From Planctomyces sp. SH-PL14 (GTDB taxonomy: Bacteria > Planctomycetota > Planctomycetia > Planctomycetales > Planctomycetaceae), in NCBI RefSeq assembly GCF_001610835.1, contig NZ_CP011270.1, forward strand, positions 4,358,001 to 4,422,000: 64,000 nucleotides of DNA, read 5' to 3'. Shown here in pieces: positions 8,815 through 17,552 of the stretch. The notes under the pieces are model-generated. The model searched no databases. It saw nothing but the letters and a program-made list of their open reading frames with translations, and was not told where the DNA came from. Each line of letters begins with the position of its first letter. Position 1 is the first letter of the stretch. The position numbers and the translations under genes are program-made.

Positions 8815-9198
8815 ATGAATCGTGTCCTGTTGGTTTCGGACTCCGAGATCGAGTATTCCCAACCGTTCGTCGAACGGCTACGGGAGATGGGAATCGAGGT
8901 CTGCTACGCGAGAGATGAGGCGGCCTGCCTGCGAGGGCTGAAGCAACTGGCGCCCGACTTTCTGCTTGTCGATCCCGCGGAGCATCTGACGACCCTGGAG
9001 AGCCTGCTGGATCAGCTGGAGCGGGGCCGGGGACGAGAGAGCCACCCGGAGGTGCTGGTGACCGGACAGGGATCGGATCAGGATCTGGCGGACTCCTGGG
9101 GATGGCCCCGTGCCCAGTGCTTTACGCGGCCCCTCGATGAAGCGCGATTGGGAAGGATGCTGGGAATGGACGATGTCCCGGCGGCGGTCGAGGTCTGA
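8815..9198 (+). CDS. Degenerate receiver-like protein 3 (phospho-Asp retained)
   Basis: 127 residues (MNRVLLVSDSEIEYSQPFVE...). Of the three local copies this is closest to a true receiver: VLLVSDS for the acidic beta1 pocket, FLLVDPAEH with an Asp at the phosphoacceptor position, EVLVTGQG, and CFTRPLDEARL where a Lys-Pro is expected. The start has AAAGAAGA upstream. No output domain and no neighbouring histidine kinase is present. Confidence 0.6.
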   Translation: MNRVLLVSDSEIEYSQPFVERLREMGIEVCYARDEAACLRGLKQLAPDFLLVDPAEHLTTLESLLDQLERGRGRESHPEVLVTGQGSDQDLADSWGWPRAQCFTRPLDEARLGRMLGMDDVPAAVEV

Positions 9199-9297
9199 AG
9201 TCCGCTCCCTTCCCGGTCAGCGAAGACGCTGTTCCCGAACGCCCCGGCCTCCCGGGCCCGATCAGGCGGCCCGCGTTCCCCGTCTGAGAATGAGAAG

Positions 9298-9721
9298 ATG
9301 AGCTCGTCCGTCGCCGCAGTGACCTTTCGTCCGCTGGAGATGACTATGGACGTCGTAGTCCGGCCGAACGAGCGGGCCGGTGTCGACGGCTCCTCCATGT
9401 CGACCCTGGTGAAGTGGCTCGAACTGGGACGGATGGAGCTGTTCCGGAAGCAGGGAATCAGTCCGCGTCAGTTGGAAGACCTGGGCTACTTCCTCGTGCT
9501 GATCCACGTGGAATGTGACGTGATCGAGCCCCTCGCGATCGCTGAACGGTTTACGCTGCGCACATGGGAATCGCGTCTCACTCCCGCCAAGGTGGAGCAT
9601 TCGTACGAGTTCCGGTCGCGGGGGGGCCGTGGCTGTGGGGAAAACCGTCGTGGCATGCATCGATCGCGATCGAGTCGTGCAGAAACTGGAAGAGACTCTT
9701 CTGCGGGTGTTCGCCGGATGA
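9298..9721 (+). pseudogene. Acyl-CoA thioesterase-like (hotdog/4HBT) gene with frameshift
   Basis: The first frame gives a 4HBT-type hotdog fold: VDGSSMSTLVKWLELGRMELFR is the central helix and hinge, followed by VECDVIEPLAIAE and LRTWESRLT. It breaks at a seven-G run near 9620. Removing one G restores AVAVGKTVVACIDRDRVVQK and LLRVFAG, ending at the TGA at 9719-9721, which is the expected length (about 140 residues) for the family. Family members hydrolyse acyl-CoA or carrier thioesters. Either a recent inactivation or a base-call error in the homopolymer. Confidence 0.65.
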
Positions 9722-10043
9722 CGGGCTGCAAAGGATGCGTGCGGACAGTAGTCCCGCCTCTCACCCGGTCCCGATGAACGGGACGGAACGTTCTCTGGAT
9801 GTCGTCTCCGGCCCGCGAAAGGAACCGCTTTCAAACCGAGCGCCGCGCGATTTGCTGTATTCCGAGGGACTCGCGTGTTTCCCTCGCCGTTCGCCGATCG
9901 CGTTCTGCTAAGATCGCTTCATCTCATTCCACTTTGTTGCTGGATGAACGACCCGTCTGCTTTGGCCGGGTCCCCATCGCTTCTCGTCCAGCGAAACCGT
10001 TCCTTCGGATGCGGCCCCGCGCGCGACGATCGAAAGGAACGTC
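9722..10043. promoter_or_regulatory. Intergenic region upstream of RRM gene
   Basis: About 320 nt without a supported gene. It ends with AAAGGA at 10034-10039, the ribosome-binding site of the RRM protein gene. I see no riboswitch or terminator I can name. Confidence 0.35.
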
Positions 10044-10346
10044 ATGGCTACGAAACTCTATGTAGGCAACCTGACCTACGATACGACAAGTCAGACCCTG
10101 CAGGATTTGTTCGGCGCGCACGGAGAAGTCCGGTCCGCTGAGGTCATCATGGACCGGGACACCGGTCGCTCGAAGGGCTTCGGCTTCGTCGAGATGTCGA
10201 ACGACAACGGAGCGAAGGCCGCCATCAACGCCCTGAACGGCCACGATGTCGGTGGACGTTCGCTGACCGTCAACGAGGCGCGGCCTCGCGAGTCCCGCAG
10301 CGGCGGCGGGGGCGGGGGCGGCGGTTTCCGGGGCGGTCGATACTAG
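10044..10346 (+). CDS. Single-RRM glycine-rich RNA-binding protein
   Basis: 100 residues. One RRM fills residues 3-82 with textbook motifs: RNP2 LYVGNL (residues 5-10) and RNP1 KGFGFVEM (about residues 45-52), plus a conserved ALNG segment. A short glycine-rich tail (SGGGGGGGGFRGGRY) follows. Bacterial proteins of this type (cyanobacterial Rbp-like, also widespread in planctomycetes) bind single-stranded RNA and are often cold- or stress-induced. Cytoplasmic and monocistronic. The start is fixed by AAAGGA about 5 nt before the ATG. Confidence 0.93.
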   Translation: MATKLYVGNLTYDTTSQTLQDLFGAHGEVRSAEVIMDRDTGRSKGFGFVEMSNDNGAKAAINALNGHDVGGRSLTVNEARPRESRSGGGGGGGGFRGGRY

Positions 10347-10525
10347 GACGGGTTCAGAAGCGTTCTTCCGTCGTCGGTTGTGAGTTGGCGGTCGCGTGTT
10401 CGCGGCACCATCGGGTGATGGCTGAACAGCGAAGCTGAAGCGACTCCAGCCGGCGGCCGGGAAACGGCGGAGCCTTGCTCGCGAGACGCGCGGCGGGGCT
10501 TCGCGTTCTCTTCGGTCAAGACCAT

Positions 10526-10708
10526 GTGGCAGCATTCTTAGGACGCTGGGAGCGGATCATCTCGAAGAATCGGAACACGCTCGTCAAGAGGCAGCGAGAG
10601 CAGGACAAGCGCCGTCGCGCGGAGGACAAGCGGGTCCGTAAGGACCTCAAGAAGGCGGATCGAGGGACGGCGGCCGTGGATGGCCCCAAGCCACCGCTGG
10701 GCCCCTAA
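10526..10708 (+). CDS. Possible small lysine/arginine-rich protein
   Basis: The frame encodes SKNRNTLVKRQREQDKRRRA and a further basic stretch, ending in PKPPLGP. It is strongly basic and helical, like small planctomycete 'KNRNTxAKRQRE' proteins I recall. No ATG lies in a useful place: GTG at 10526 is possible, and ATC at 10559 directly before SKNRNT follows a GGGAGCGG, suggesting either a rare ATC start or a mutated ATG. The start is uncertain. Confidence 0.4.
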   Translation: MAAFLGRWERIISKNRNTLVKRQREQDKRRRAEDKRVRKDLKKADRGTAAVDGPKPPLGP

Positions 10709-10873
10709 TAGACCACCCGGTGATCAATGTCGCATTCGGAAGAGGCGAATTCTAAGAGAACACTGGCCCAGATGTGCGACATCGATCGATTGGTCGACCA
10801 CTAGGTGGCTCAGGCGGGCGGGCTTTGTCGGAGACTCGGACGCCTCGTGGCGTTCTTTGTGGGAATGAATGTG

Positions 10874-11101
10874 ATGGCGACCGCAGAGCGAATGAACTAC
10901 GACGACTTTGACCTCATCTGCTGTGCCGCGGATGCCTCGAAGCCGCTCTCCGCCGCGGAACTGTCGGCGTCGCTGCGGGGGGTCAACCTCGAGCCACGGG
11001 GATTGATCGCGCTGCAACGGCTCATCCGTCAGGGCTATATCGAATCCGTCGCAGAGGATCAGTACCGCATCACCGGAGAGGGGCGGAAGGCTCTGGCGTG
11101 A
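10874..11101 (+). CDS. Tiny winged-helix-like protein, family D
   Basis: 75 residues from the ATG at 10874. The order resembles a compact winged helix: helix (FDLICCAADA), helix (LSAAELSASL), recognition-like helix (PRGLIALQRLIRQGYI), then wing (EDQYRITGEGRKAL). The pattern 'L..GYI......YRIT..G' is the same end-motif as 'RLT..G' in family A and 'YRVTELG' in family C, so it may be a distant relative. No partner domain. Operator or partner unknown. Confidence 0.5.
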   Translation: MATAERMNYDDFDLICCAADASKPLSAAELSASLRGVNLEPRGLIALQRLIRQGYIESVAEDQYRITGEGRKALA

Positions 11102-11179
11102 CGTTGAGCTCGGGGCCGCGTCGACTGCGGATTCTGTCGTCGATGTCCCGGCATTTCCGGCGGCCAAAAGGAGACCAGC

Positions 11180-11509
11180 GTGCTTGATCGAGATTCAAAG
11201 ACGTTGGTTCACGACCCGGCGGCCGAGCAGGAAGCCATTGACGAGTTTGCGGAACGGCGATTGAACGCCCGCGGGGCCAGAACGTACCGGGACACGTACG
11301 AGCGTGCGGCATCGATGTATAACAAGCATGCGTCGATCATCGAGATCCGGGACGAGTTGCTTCGCGAGCCATTACCGCCGGCCCCCGTCAAACAAGGGAT
11401 CGCCCCTCTTCAGAAGCGGAAGGAGTTCGCGGCGGAGCAAGGCATGGTTGCCGTTCGACTCAAGGCCATCGAGGACGCAGTTCACAAGCGACCCGCCTTA
11501 TACAGATGA
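11180..11509 (+). CDS. Small soluble helical hypothetical protein
   Basis: 109 residues with a GTG start at 11180, chosen because AAAAGGAG lies 7 nt upstream. Predicted almost wholly helical and charged (MLDRDSKTLVHDPAAEQEAI...). No recognised domain. Its DNA composition is like the neighbours. Confidence 0.5.
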   Translation: MLDRDSKTLVHDPAAEQEAIDEFAERRLNARGARTYRDTYERAASMYNKHASIIEIRDELLREPLPPAPVKQGIAPLQKRKEFAAEQGMVAVRLKAIEDAVHKRPALYR

Positions 11510-11746
11510 AGCCCGCGGGATACTGGCCGGCATGCTTCTTCTATTCAGATCAGTCTGGCCCGAACATCGGCAGATCATTGGCGGCGAGATCGAGGCGACG
11601 ATCCGTCGCGATGAAGGGTTCTCGTGGTTGTCCTAGGGAGTGAGGTCGAGGCTTGGTTAGACGCCCATGAAGCTGGCCTCGCATAAGGCTCGCGGTGTGC
11701 AGCCGCCCCCAGTTCCCCGGACCGTCCCCGCCTTTGGAGAGCTAAA

Positions 11747-11983
11747 ATGAGATATTCCCTTGCCTCAGAAGAACGACCGTCGCGACTTGGCCGTTTGCTC
11801 CTCTTCGTCGCCTGTCTGGGTTGCGGCTTCGCGGTTCTGATCTTGGCACAGCGGTCTGTCTCGCGAGAGCGTGACGCGAACGCTCGTGAGATGCGAGAGC
11901 ATGTCGAGGACGTCCGACACGACCTCAACGGCGTCACCAAGGAGACGCGAACTGCCGAGACGACGTCGTCGCAGAGTCCCTGA
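11747..11983 (+). CDS. Small single-pass membrane protein
   Basis: 78 residues. A short basic N terminus leads to one transmembrane helix (about residues 14-34, LGRLLLFVACLGCGFAVLIL), then a charged helix (about 36-66) that could form a coiled coil in the cytoplasm or periplasm. No recognised family. The start ATG at 11747 has only a weak upstream site. Confidence 0.45.
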   Translation: MRYSLASEERPSRLGRLLLFVACLGCGFAVLILAQRSVSRERDANAREMREHVEDVRHDLNGVTKETRTAETTSSQSP

Positions 11984-12196
11984 AGCTGCCAACGGGAGTC
12001 GCGGCAGGGCGGCAGACGATGCTGGAGTCTCCCTGTGGAATGACAGACGAGAATACTGCAGCCGAGGCGACAGATGCGGTGGCGCAGTTGTTGCGATAGT
12101 CGAGCAGCCTTCGGACAGAATGCATGATCGCTGGAAAGATCATCGGTCTCAGTTCGTATCAGTCGGACAGCAGCACCGCTTCCACGGAATAAAATC

Positions 12197-12472
12197 ATGA
12201 CCAGGACCATCGAGTTTACCGGGCAGCGAGAGTACCTCTTCGAACGAGACGCTGTGCGATTCGCGGCATTTGTGAACGGGCGACCAACATGGTGCGTTGT
12301 CTCAACCGCGATGATCACCGATGGCGGCCTTCCATGCTCCAGGCCTGTAGACCTGCTGCACGTCTTCGATACCCGTTTCCGAGAGTTCGAGACCGCGGCC
12401 AAGAGAAAGCTCGACGCAGCCGAGGCGGGAGAAGAAATTGTGATCGGTCAAGTGGACCTTGAACATGATTAG
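12197..12472 (+). CDS. DUF1488-like small protein
   Basis: 91 residues. The arrangement VRFAAFVNGRPTWCVVSTAM, then LLHVFDTRFREFETAAKRKL and a final acidic strand matches my recollection of the DUF1488 family: beta-strand with 'V.F.a.v.g..v.c.is', then a long helix ending in AA.RKL. The function of DUF1488 is unknown. Small, cytoplasmic, alone. Confidence 0.5.
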   Translation: MTRTIEFTGQREYLFERDAVRFAAFVNGRPTWCVVSTAMITDGGLPCSRPVDLLHVFDTRFREFETAAKRKLDAAEAGEEIVIGQVDLEHD

Positions 12473-12796
12473 GTGTCCTGCCTTTAGCTCGCTTACTAGT
12501 CGAACTCCGCGGATGCCGACAGGCCCCTGCGGTGTTCAGGTCGGAGCGAGGTTGACTTGAGAGCATCGCCGCCGTCCCGATCCGCCCTCGGCGTAGTCAT
12601 TTAGCGGTGACACCTGTGCCGGAATTCCGAATGCGGCAGAGCAGTTGCGGGCCGCTCCCGGTCCTCCAAGGCCTAGCGACTGCCCATTTGCTCACCGGCA
12701 CAGAAAGGGCAATGCGGCTCGCCGCTGTCATCGGGAGGTTCGCCGCCCCGCATGACCTGAGACAAGTTGCCCCGAGAAACCCCAGAACATTGCCTG
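12473..12796. other. Gene-free stretch
   Basis: About 320 nt; the overlapping frames are low-complexity and I support no gene, RNA or repeat here. Confidence 0.4.
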
Positions 12797-13110
12797 TTAG
12801 ATGGGGCAGGCCGGGGGGCTACGGTCGTTTTCCGCAATCAACTCCGCGGGCAGCGCCGGGAGTTCAGCCAGGCCTGTCCAGACCCGCGGGCCGCCATGAC
12901 CGAACGCCGGCATCTCCGCCCTCACCCGCCGGCCAAGTTCAGTGACGCGGTAACCGTTCGGCACCTCTTCGATCAAGCCCGCGCGCTCCAGTCCATCCAT
13001 CGCCAACGGAGCCCATCCGGTTCGTAGCGCCTGTGATTGAACCCGTCCTCCAAGTCGACCAGCAACCGCCACTCCTCCTCGGAGATCTTCAGATGTCGCA
13101 CCGGTTCCAT
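12797..13110 (-). pseudogene. Tiny winged-helix-like gene, family C, with frameshift
   Basis: Starts at the ATG at 13110, 2 nt after the stop of the family B gene, so it is translationally coupled. The first frame gives MEPVRHLKISEEEWRLLVDL then EDGF. Near 13035 the sensible reading moves to another frame: ALRTGWAPLAMDGLERAGLI, then EEVPNGYRVTELGRRV. The joined protein has the layout helix, helix, 'GL', wing with 'YRVT.LG', as in a MarR-like winged helix. A single-base indel separates the halves. Confidence 0.5.
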
Positions 13111-13112
13111 GC

Positions 13113-13442
13113 CTATGAGCCTTCGCGTCCCCACGGGCTTCGAGCCAGGTCGTCCAGTGCAGCCCACTCCTCGGCGAGCTCAGTTGCCCAGAGGGCGCCT
13201 GCCCTGACCCGGATACCGACCCAAGCCGCCGATGTCTCCGCCTCGGCGCGACACACCATGTGCCCGCGAGGTGTCGCCATCAAGCGGCCCCCCTCCTGGG
13301 TCACCAAGCGGAGCTGGGCCAACCGGCAAGCAGCTGCCGTCGTCGACATCGTCAGCCGCTCAAGGGCAACCCCGTCCCTCGCAGCCGTCGACTGTAGGAG
13401 CTCGTAACTCATGTCTGAAAACATCAGGTCTTCCGCTACCAC
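13113..13442 (-). CDS. Tiny winged-helix-like protein, family B
   Basis: 109 residues from the GTG at 13442 (GGAGAG upstream). N terminus VVAEDLMFSDMSYELLQSTA, then helices and a short beta-wing (RLVTQEGGRLMATPRGHMV), again recalling a compact winged helix. A stub of the same gene sits at 4648, beside the IS. It lies 131 bp downstream of a family A gene and 2 bp upstream of the family C gene, giving the order A-B-C on this strand. Function unknown. Confidence 0.55.
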   Translation of the reverse strand: MVAEDLMFSDMSYELLQSTAARDGVALERLTMSTTAAACRLAQLRLVTQEGGRLMATPRGHMVCRAEAETSAAWVGIRVRAGALWATELAEEWAALDDLARSPWGREGS

Positions 13443-13573
13443 GTTTTCTCTCCATTCAAGCAAAGTGGCGTTGCGGAAAAGCTGCGTCGGCGACCGTTCT
13501 TCACGATCGCTGCCGACTCAGACACGTCTTTTCCGCGACGGGCGGCCTTGGGATCTCTACGCAACGGCAATTC

Positions 13574-13840
13574 TCAGCTTCTTCGAAGCACGTCGAGCTG
13601 CGACTCCAGCAGCCAGACCGTGCCGATAGAGCCGTCACGAATTAACTTACGTGCGACGCAATCGCCCCACGGCGTTAGGCGGAAGTCGTCTCCCTGCCGT
13701 TCGCCGAGACCATGCTCGCAGCAGAAGTCACACGCACCATCTTGCGACAGCGTTCCGCCCGTCCCGCTGATCACTCGCTGCATGGAGGTCATTTTAAGTA
13801 ACGCCACCTCGTCCCGTAACAAAACCAGATCTGTCTTCAT
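13574..13840 (-). CDS. Tiny winged-helix-like protein, family A copy 3
   Basis: 88 residues (MKTDLVLLRDEVALLKMTSM...). It shares LVLLRDEVALLK, CDFCCEHGLGE and RLTPWGDCVARKLI with the two plus-strand copies at 3.5 and 4.3 kb. It is the first gene of the A-B-C cluster on the minus strand. The two cysteines in FCCE are absent from copy 1 (YFCE), so they are unlikely to form a metal site. Confidence 0.6.
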   Translation of the reverse strand: MKTDLVLLRDEVALLKMTSMQRVISGTGGTLSQDGACDFCCEHGLGERQGDDFRLTPWGDCVARKLIRDGSIGTVWLLESQLDVLRRS

Positions 13841-14746
13841 TTCATTCCCTTGTGAGTCACTCTGCCGAAGGTGGCGACCGGCAGGTCACTCCATCCTGCC
13901 TCCATTCTCCCCCACTCTCCGTCAGGGGACACCCCGCACCTGGCGTCCCTCCCGGCATTGTCCACGGACTAGGCTTTTCCGGGGACGGACGGCCACATCA
14001 GCCCGAAGCGCGTCTAGCCGACGGCGACAACGCTTTGGATGTGGCTATGGCGGATGCAATCTGGTGTGAACGACGTTGGATGTTCGTGCTGATTTGCTGC
14101 GGTCTTCATCCGTCGCGGTTGGGGCTCGTTCTGGGGGGCCCGGACCCCGATGGAGGAAGACTGCACGAGCGAAGGAAAATGCCCCCCGTCCTGGATCAGA
14201 ATGGGGAACTCGGGGGGCGACGAGAACTTGACTCGCGTCAAGTCCTCGCGTGAGAGCGGAATGCCGCATCGTTTCCTTCGAGCGGGGTGGTATCGGGCTT
14301 GCGTGGCCAAGCCAGGACTTGGCGTCATTGATCATGCCTGGGAAAGTGGACGGTCGTGAGGTGGACTTGTAAGGAGTACAAGCCAGCACTTCCTTTCTCA
14401 CAGCCGAAGAGCGGGGGGGCGAGGTCGGATTCCTGATGAACCAATCGACTGCGGCGGAGCTTGATGGCAGCTGAAACACCGATTGACGTGACTTATCGAC
14501 ACTCGTAGAGTTTTCCCCACTCACCAACTTCACCCGGCTCTCGCTGGGAACTGTCTGCGACAGCATAAATCAACAAAGCATCCACTCGATTGCGGCCCAT
14601 GATGGCTGCACGAGTTCACTCCACTAACCCGCTTCTTTGCGGGTGACACGGTGCCCAGAATCCGGGTCGTGTCGAACCTTGCCATCGCGGATTCGCCCTC
14701 GTCGATTCTTTCATCGGCGAGTCTCTTCTCGCGATGGAGTGAACGG
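13841..14746. other. Long gene-free stretch before the Rep gene
   Basis: About 900 nt. Open frames on the minus strand (14014-14328 and 14045-14566) give partly protein-like text (SREDLTRVKFSSPPEFPILI) but no start context or recognised domain. This is also where an origin for the downstream Rep would be expected, but I cannot point to an iteron array or nick site. Confidence 0.35.
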
Positions 14747-16117
14747 ATGAGTCCGTTGGAAGATGGCCAGAACTGGTCCGCGCAGCAGGGATGTCACGGG
14801 GACGGCAGCGGGGATGTACTGCACGAACGCGAACGATCAAATGGTGCGGAACACGGTACGGAACAGCCCTCGCCGCTGTCGGCAGATAGCGGTCCCGCCG
14901 GTGGTGAGGAGCGACGAGCGGCCACGCTCGGAGCGATCGAACTGTCCGGCGGGGATTGCTGGGAGTCACTTCTGGAGGAGGAGGAAGACGCCGTTGAGAC
15001 CGGATCACCTATAACATCCGGTCTCAACATTTCAGTGCCAGGGGAGTGCAGCTACCTCGCGCACGGAATCGACTCGCTCGACATCGGGATCTACGGGCAG
15101 TTTGGGCCGATGCGATGGCAGCAGCTGGAAGGCGAGCTGACCAAGCTCAAGGAGTCGGCCAAGAACACGAGGGGTGTACTGCACCCATCGATTCCCGGAT
15201 GTCTCGTTCTGGCGCATGGAAAGCGATTTTATGAATGGCAGCTGACTCTTCCGGAATTCCACATCTTCATCCGGAGAAGCGAGTCCGCGAACGGCCAGGC
15301 TCCGAAGGTGATGGCCGCACTCGACTCCAGCCTCCTCTGGAAACACGGAGTCCACGGGGCTGTCGGCCTCGTCTTGGAGCAGGTAACGCAGCTCGGCATG
15401 TCGATAGACCGAGTGCAGGTTAGCCGATGCGATGTCTGCGCCGACTTCCACATCCCCGGCGGGCTCGACGACCAAGCGCTCCGGACACTGTTGGTGCCGA
15501 GGAACCTGAAGTATCGCGTCTTCGGCAAGAAGCGAATGGAGACGTTCCATGTCGGAGCCGGCACGTCATCGATTCAGTGCCGGATCTACGACAAGACGAA
15601 GGAGATCATCAAGAGCAAGAAGGAGTGGTTCTACGACATCTGGAAGCTGGAACGGGCGGAAGACGTGTGGCGAGTCGAGTTCCAACTGCGCCGTGAGGCG
15701 CTGAAGTCCTTTCAGATCGACTCTCTCGACGATCTGGACAAGAAGCTGGGTGGGCTGTGGAAAGCCCTCACAACGCTGTGCATCTCCTTCCGACACCGTG
15801 ACAACAAGAACGTCTCGCGTCGGACCGTCATTCCGATGTGGGCCAAGGTTCAGGACGTGGCGAGTCGGTTTGGCGAGGTCTCCGAGCTTCGCAGGATCAA
15901 CCCGCAACCGAGGGCTGATCTCAAGGGAGCGCTCGCGCAGCTCTGGGGACGGTTCGTCTCCGTTTGTGCCTTCTTCGGGATCACGGATCTCAAGGAAGGG
16001 CTCGCCGTCGTGCTGATGCTACTGGAGAACTATTCCAAAGCCGAGAGGTTTGGCGAGCTCGTGGCCATCCGAATGGTTCTGTTCGGCGTCTCAGAGGACA
16101 CGGAGGGGGACGAGTGA
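14747..16117 (+). CDS. Rep_trans-type replication initiation factor
   Basis: 456 residues from the ATG at 14747 (GGAG 7 nt upstream). The first 90 residues are acidic and disordered. The core (about 95-390) matches the 'replication initiation factor' (Rep_trans) family: a GIDSLDIGIYG strand, VQVSRCDVCADF, SSIQCRIYDKTKEI and WRVEFQLRREALK, corresponding to the family's 'R.D...D', 'RIYDK' and 'R.E..LR' motifs. Members nick the origin of rolling-circle plasmids, integrative elements and filamentous phages. The stop overlaps the start of the HTH gene (TGATG), and a tyrosine integrase lies opposite, so this is probably the replication module of an integrated mobile element. Confidence 0.78.
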   Translation: MSPLEDGQNWSAQQGCHGDGSGDVLHERERSNGAEHGTEQPSPLSADSGPAGGEERRAATLGAIELSGGDCWESLLEEEEDAVETGSPITSGLNISVPGECSYLAHGIDSLDIGIYGQFGPMRWQQLEGELTKLKESAKNTRGVLHPSIPGCLVLAHGKRFYEWQLTLPEFHIFIRRSESANGQAPKVMAALDSSLLWKHGVHGAVGLVLEQVTQLGMSIDRVQVSRCDVCADFHIPGGLDDQALRTLLVPRNLKYRVFGKKRMETFHVGAGTSSIQCRIYDKTKEIIKSKKEWFYDIWKLERAEDVWRVEFQLRREALKSFQIDSLDDLDKKLGGLWKALTTLCISFRHRDNKNVSRRTVIPMWAKVQDVASRFGEVSELRRINPQPRADLKGALAQLWGRFVSVCAFFGITDLKEGLAVVLMLLENYSKAERFGELVAIRMVLFGVSEDTEGDE

Positions 16118-16353
16118 TGTTCCTCACTGTTCAGGAAGTCGCCAATCGTCTCAGCATCAGTCGCGCGGCCGCGTATCAGCTGGTCGAGTCCGGGAAGCTG
16201 GCCCATCATCGAATCGGAGTGGGGCGCGGCGTGATTCGGGTTTCGGAAGAGGATCTCTCCCTCTACCTCGAATCCTGTCGCCGCGCTCCCGCTGAGAAGG
16301 CTCCGCAGTTACCCGTTGTTCCTCCCGTCCGTCTCAAGCACGTTCGGCTGTGA
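16117..16353 (+). CDS. Excisionase-like MerR/HTH_17 DNA-binding protein
   Basis: 78 residues. LTVQEVANRLSISRAAAYQL, then a GKLAHHRIG wing and a VSEEDLSLYLES helix form a classic helix-turn-helix of the excisionase (HTH_17) family. The ATG overlaps the Rep stop codon, so the two are coupled. The last 45 nt overlap the convergent integrase gene. It probably acts as recombination directionality factor, or as repressor of the element. Confidence 0.82.
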   Translation: MFLTVQEVANRLSISRAAAYQLVESGKLAHHRIGVGRGVIRVSEEDLSLYLESCRRAPAEKAPQLPVVPPVRLKHVRL

Positions 16354-17388
16354 CGTGATCGCCTGCTGGGCCGCCTTCTGAAGGTACTCCGGCTTCTTCG
16401 CCAAGTGCTGGTAGGTCCTGGCGAGCGTTGTGGCGTCGGAGTGGCCCATCAGGACGCTGACGGTGATGGGGTCGAGGTTCTGAAGTGCATTCGTCGCGAA
16501 GGAGTGTCGGAAGTGGTACGCGCAAACGGAGATTCCTGTCTTCTGCTTGATCCTGCGGAAGCGGCAATTGAGCGAGTCCTTGTTCCAGGGCCTACGCATC
16601 ACGTTCTTGAAGATCGCTCCCTCCACCGGGTGGCCCTTTCGGGTGACCATGTGTTGGCTGACGATCTCAAACGCGGGATCACTCAGGTAGATGACCCGTG
16701 GAGCCTTTTTGCCCTTCGCCTCGGACGGCGGAAATACGATTCGCCGGAGGTTCGGGTCGACGTGGCGGCGTTCGATCTTGGCTGCCTCTTGGGGGCGGAC
16801 GCCGGTGTGCCACAAGAACAACAGCAAATCCTTAAAACACTGGTCGCGGCTGACGGACAGAATCAGCTGGAACTGCTCCGGAGTGATGATTGTCTCTCGC
16901 CGAAGCTTCGGCGGGGCCTTCATGTGGGCGATCGGGGACGTCTCGATGTATCCCTCCTCCATTGCCCACTTGAGAGCCCGCTTTACGGCTCGCACGCCGT
17001 TGTGCTTCGTGCTGGTGTTCCAGCCTGTTTTCTTTGCCAGCCATGCTGTGACGTGGAACGGCTTGAGGGCGGGAATCTGCATCCGGCGGTCGATTGTCCG
17101 GCAGAAAGAGCTGAGAAACAGCTCGTAGTAATCGAACGTCGCGGGAGAGAGTTCTCGTTTGACGTAGTCCAGAAAAACGTCAACCAGCCCGATCAGCGAC
17201 ATCGCGCGGGCAGCATCCGCGATCGACTGCGGAGAATCTCCGGTCAGCATCAGCTGATGCCAACGGCGGACTGCTTCCGCCTCGTTCTCCTGCCCTTTGA
17301 CCAGCTTGACCTGGCGGCGTGCCCCGTCTGTTCGGACCTGAACATACCACCAGCCATCGTGGGCGCGAAACCAAGGTTTGGGATCCAT
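16309..17388 (-). CDS. Tyrosine recombinase / phage-type integrase
   Basis: 359 residues from the ATG at 17388; the longer open frame upstream crosses a terminator hairpin and is not used. An N-terminal AP2-like part (WFRAHDGWWYVQVRTDG) is followed by a SAM-like core-binding domain (about 75-165) and the catalytic domain. The active site is recognisable: Arg in LWHTGVRPQEAA, YHFRHSFAT (HxxR), GHSDATTLARTY with the nucleophilic Tyr. It is convergent with the Rep-HTH pair. The tRNA-Pro-like 25-bp core lies about 140 bp upstream at 17528-17552, a typical int-att arrangement. Confidence 0.9.
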   Translation of the reverse strand: MDPKPWFRAHDGWWYVQVRTDGARRQVKLVKGQENEAEAVRRWHQLMLTGDSPQSIADAARAMSLIGLVDVFLDYVKRELSPATFDYYELFLSSFCRTIDRRMQIPALKPFHVTAWLAKKTGWNTSTKHNGVRAVKRALKWAMEEGYIETSPIAHMKAPPKLRRETIITPEQFQLILSVSRDQCFKDLLLFLWHTGVRPQEAAKIERRHVDPNLRRIVFPPSEAKGKKAPRVIYLSDPAFEIVSQHMVTRKGHPVEGAIFKNVMRRPWNKDSLNCRFRRIKQKTGISVCAYHFRHSFATNALQNLDPITVSVLMGHSDATTLARTYQHLAKKPEYLQKAAQQAITSQPNVLETDGRNNG

Positions 17389-17439
17389 GACGAACCTCTC
17401 AACTGAGTGAAACCACTCGCTGAGCTGAAAGGCTCGCGG

Positions 17440-17475
17440 GGCCTCATCGAGTTGCAGCTCGATGAGGCCTTTTTT
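17440..17475 (+). terminator. Rho-independent terminator
   Basis: A perfect 12-bp stem (GGCCTCATCGAG / CTCGATGAGGCC) with a 6-nt loop and six T residues on the plus strand. It lies just upstream of the minus-strand integrase and would stop plus-strand transcription reaching the att region. Confidence 0.8.
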
Positions 17476-17527
17476 CATGGGGTTGCTGCAAAAGCTGCTG
17501 CAAGTCCCTTTTCGCGTCGTCGTAAGT

Positions 17528-17552
17528 AAAGTCGGGGTGACAGGATTTGAAC
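17528..17552. repeat. Second copy of the tRNA-Pro-derived 25-bp core (candidate att)
   Basis: Identical over 25 bp to 5692-5716 (begins AAAGTCGGGGTGACAGGATT). On the minus strand it is the T-loop to acceptor end of tRNA-Pro. Sequence to the right does not continue a tRNA. It lies about 140 bp from the integrase start, as expected for an attachment site; polarity and partner are unproven. Confidence 0.6.

Noticed and set aside
14014-14566. Minus-strand frames before the Rep gene
   Set aside because: Partly protein-like text but no start context, family motif or continuation; not enough to call a gene.
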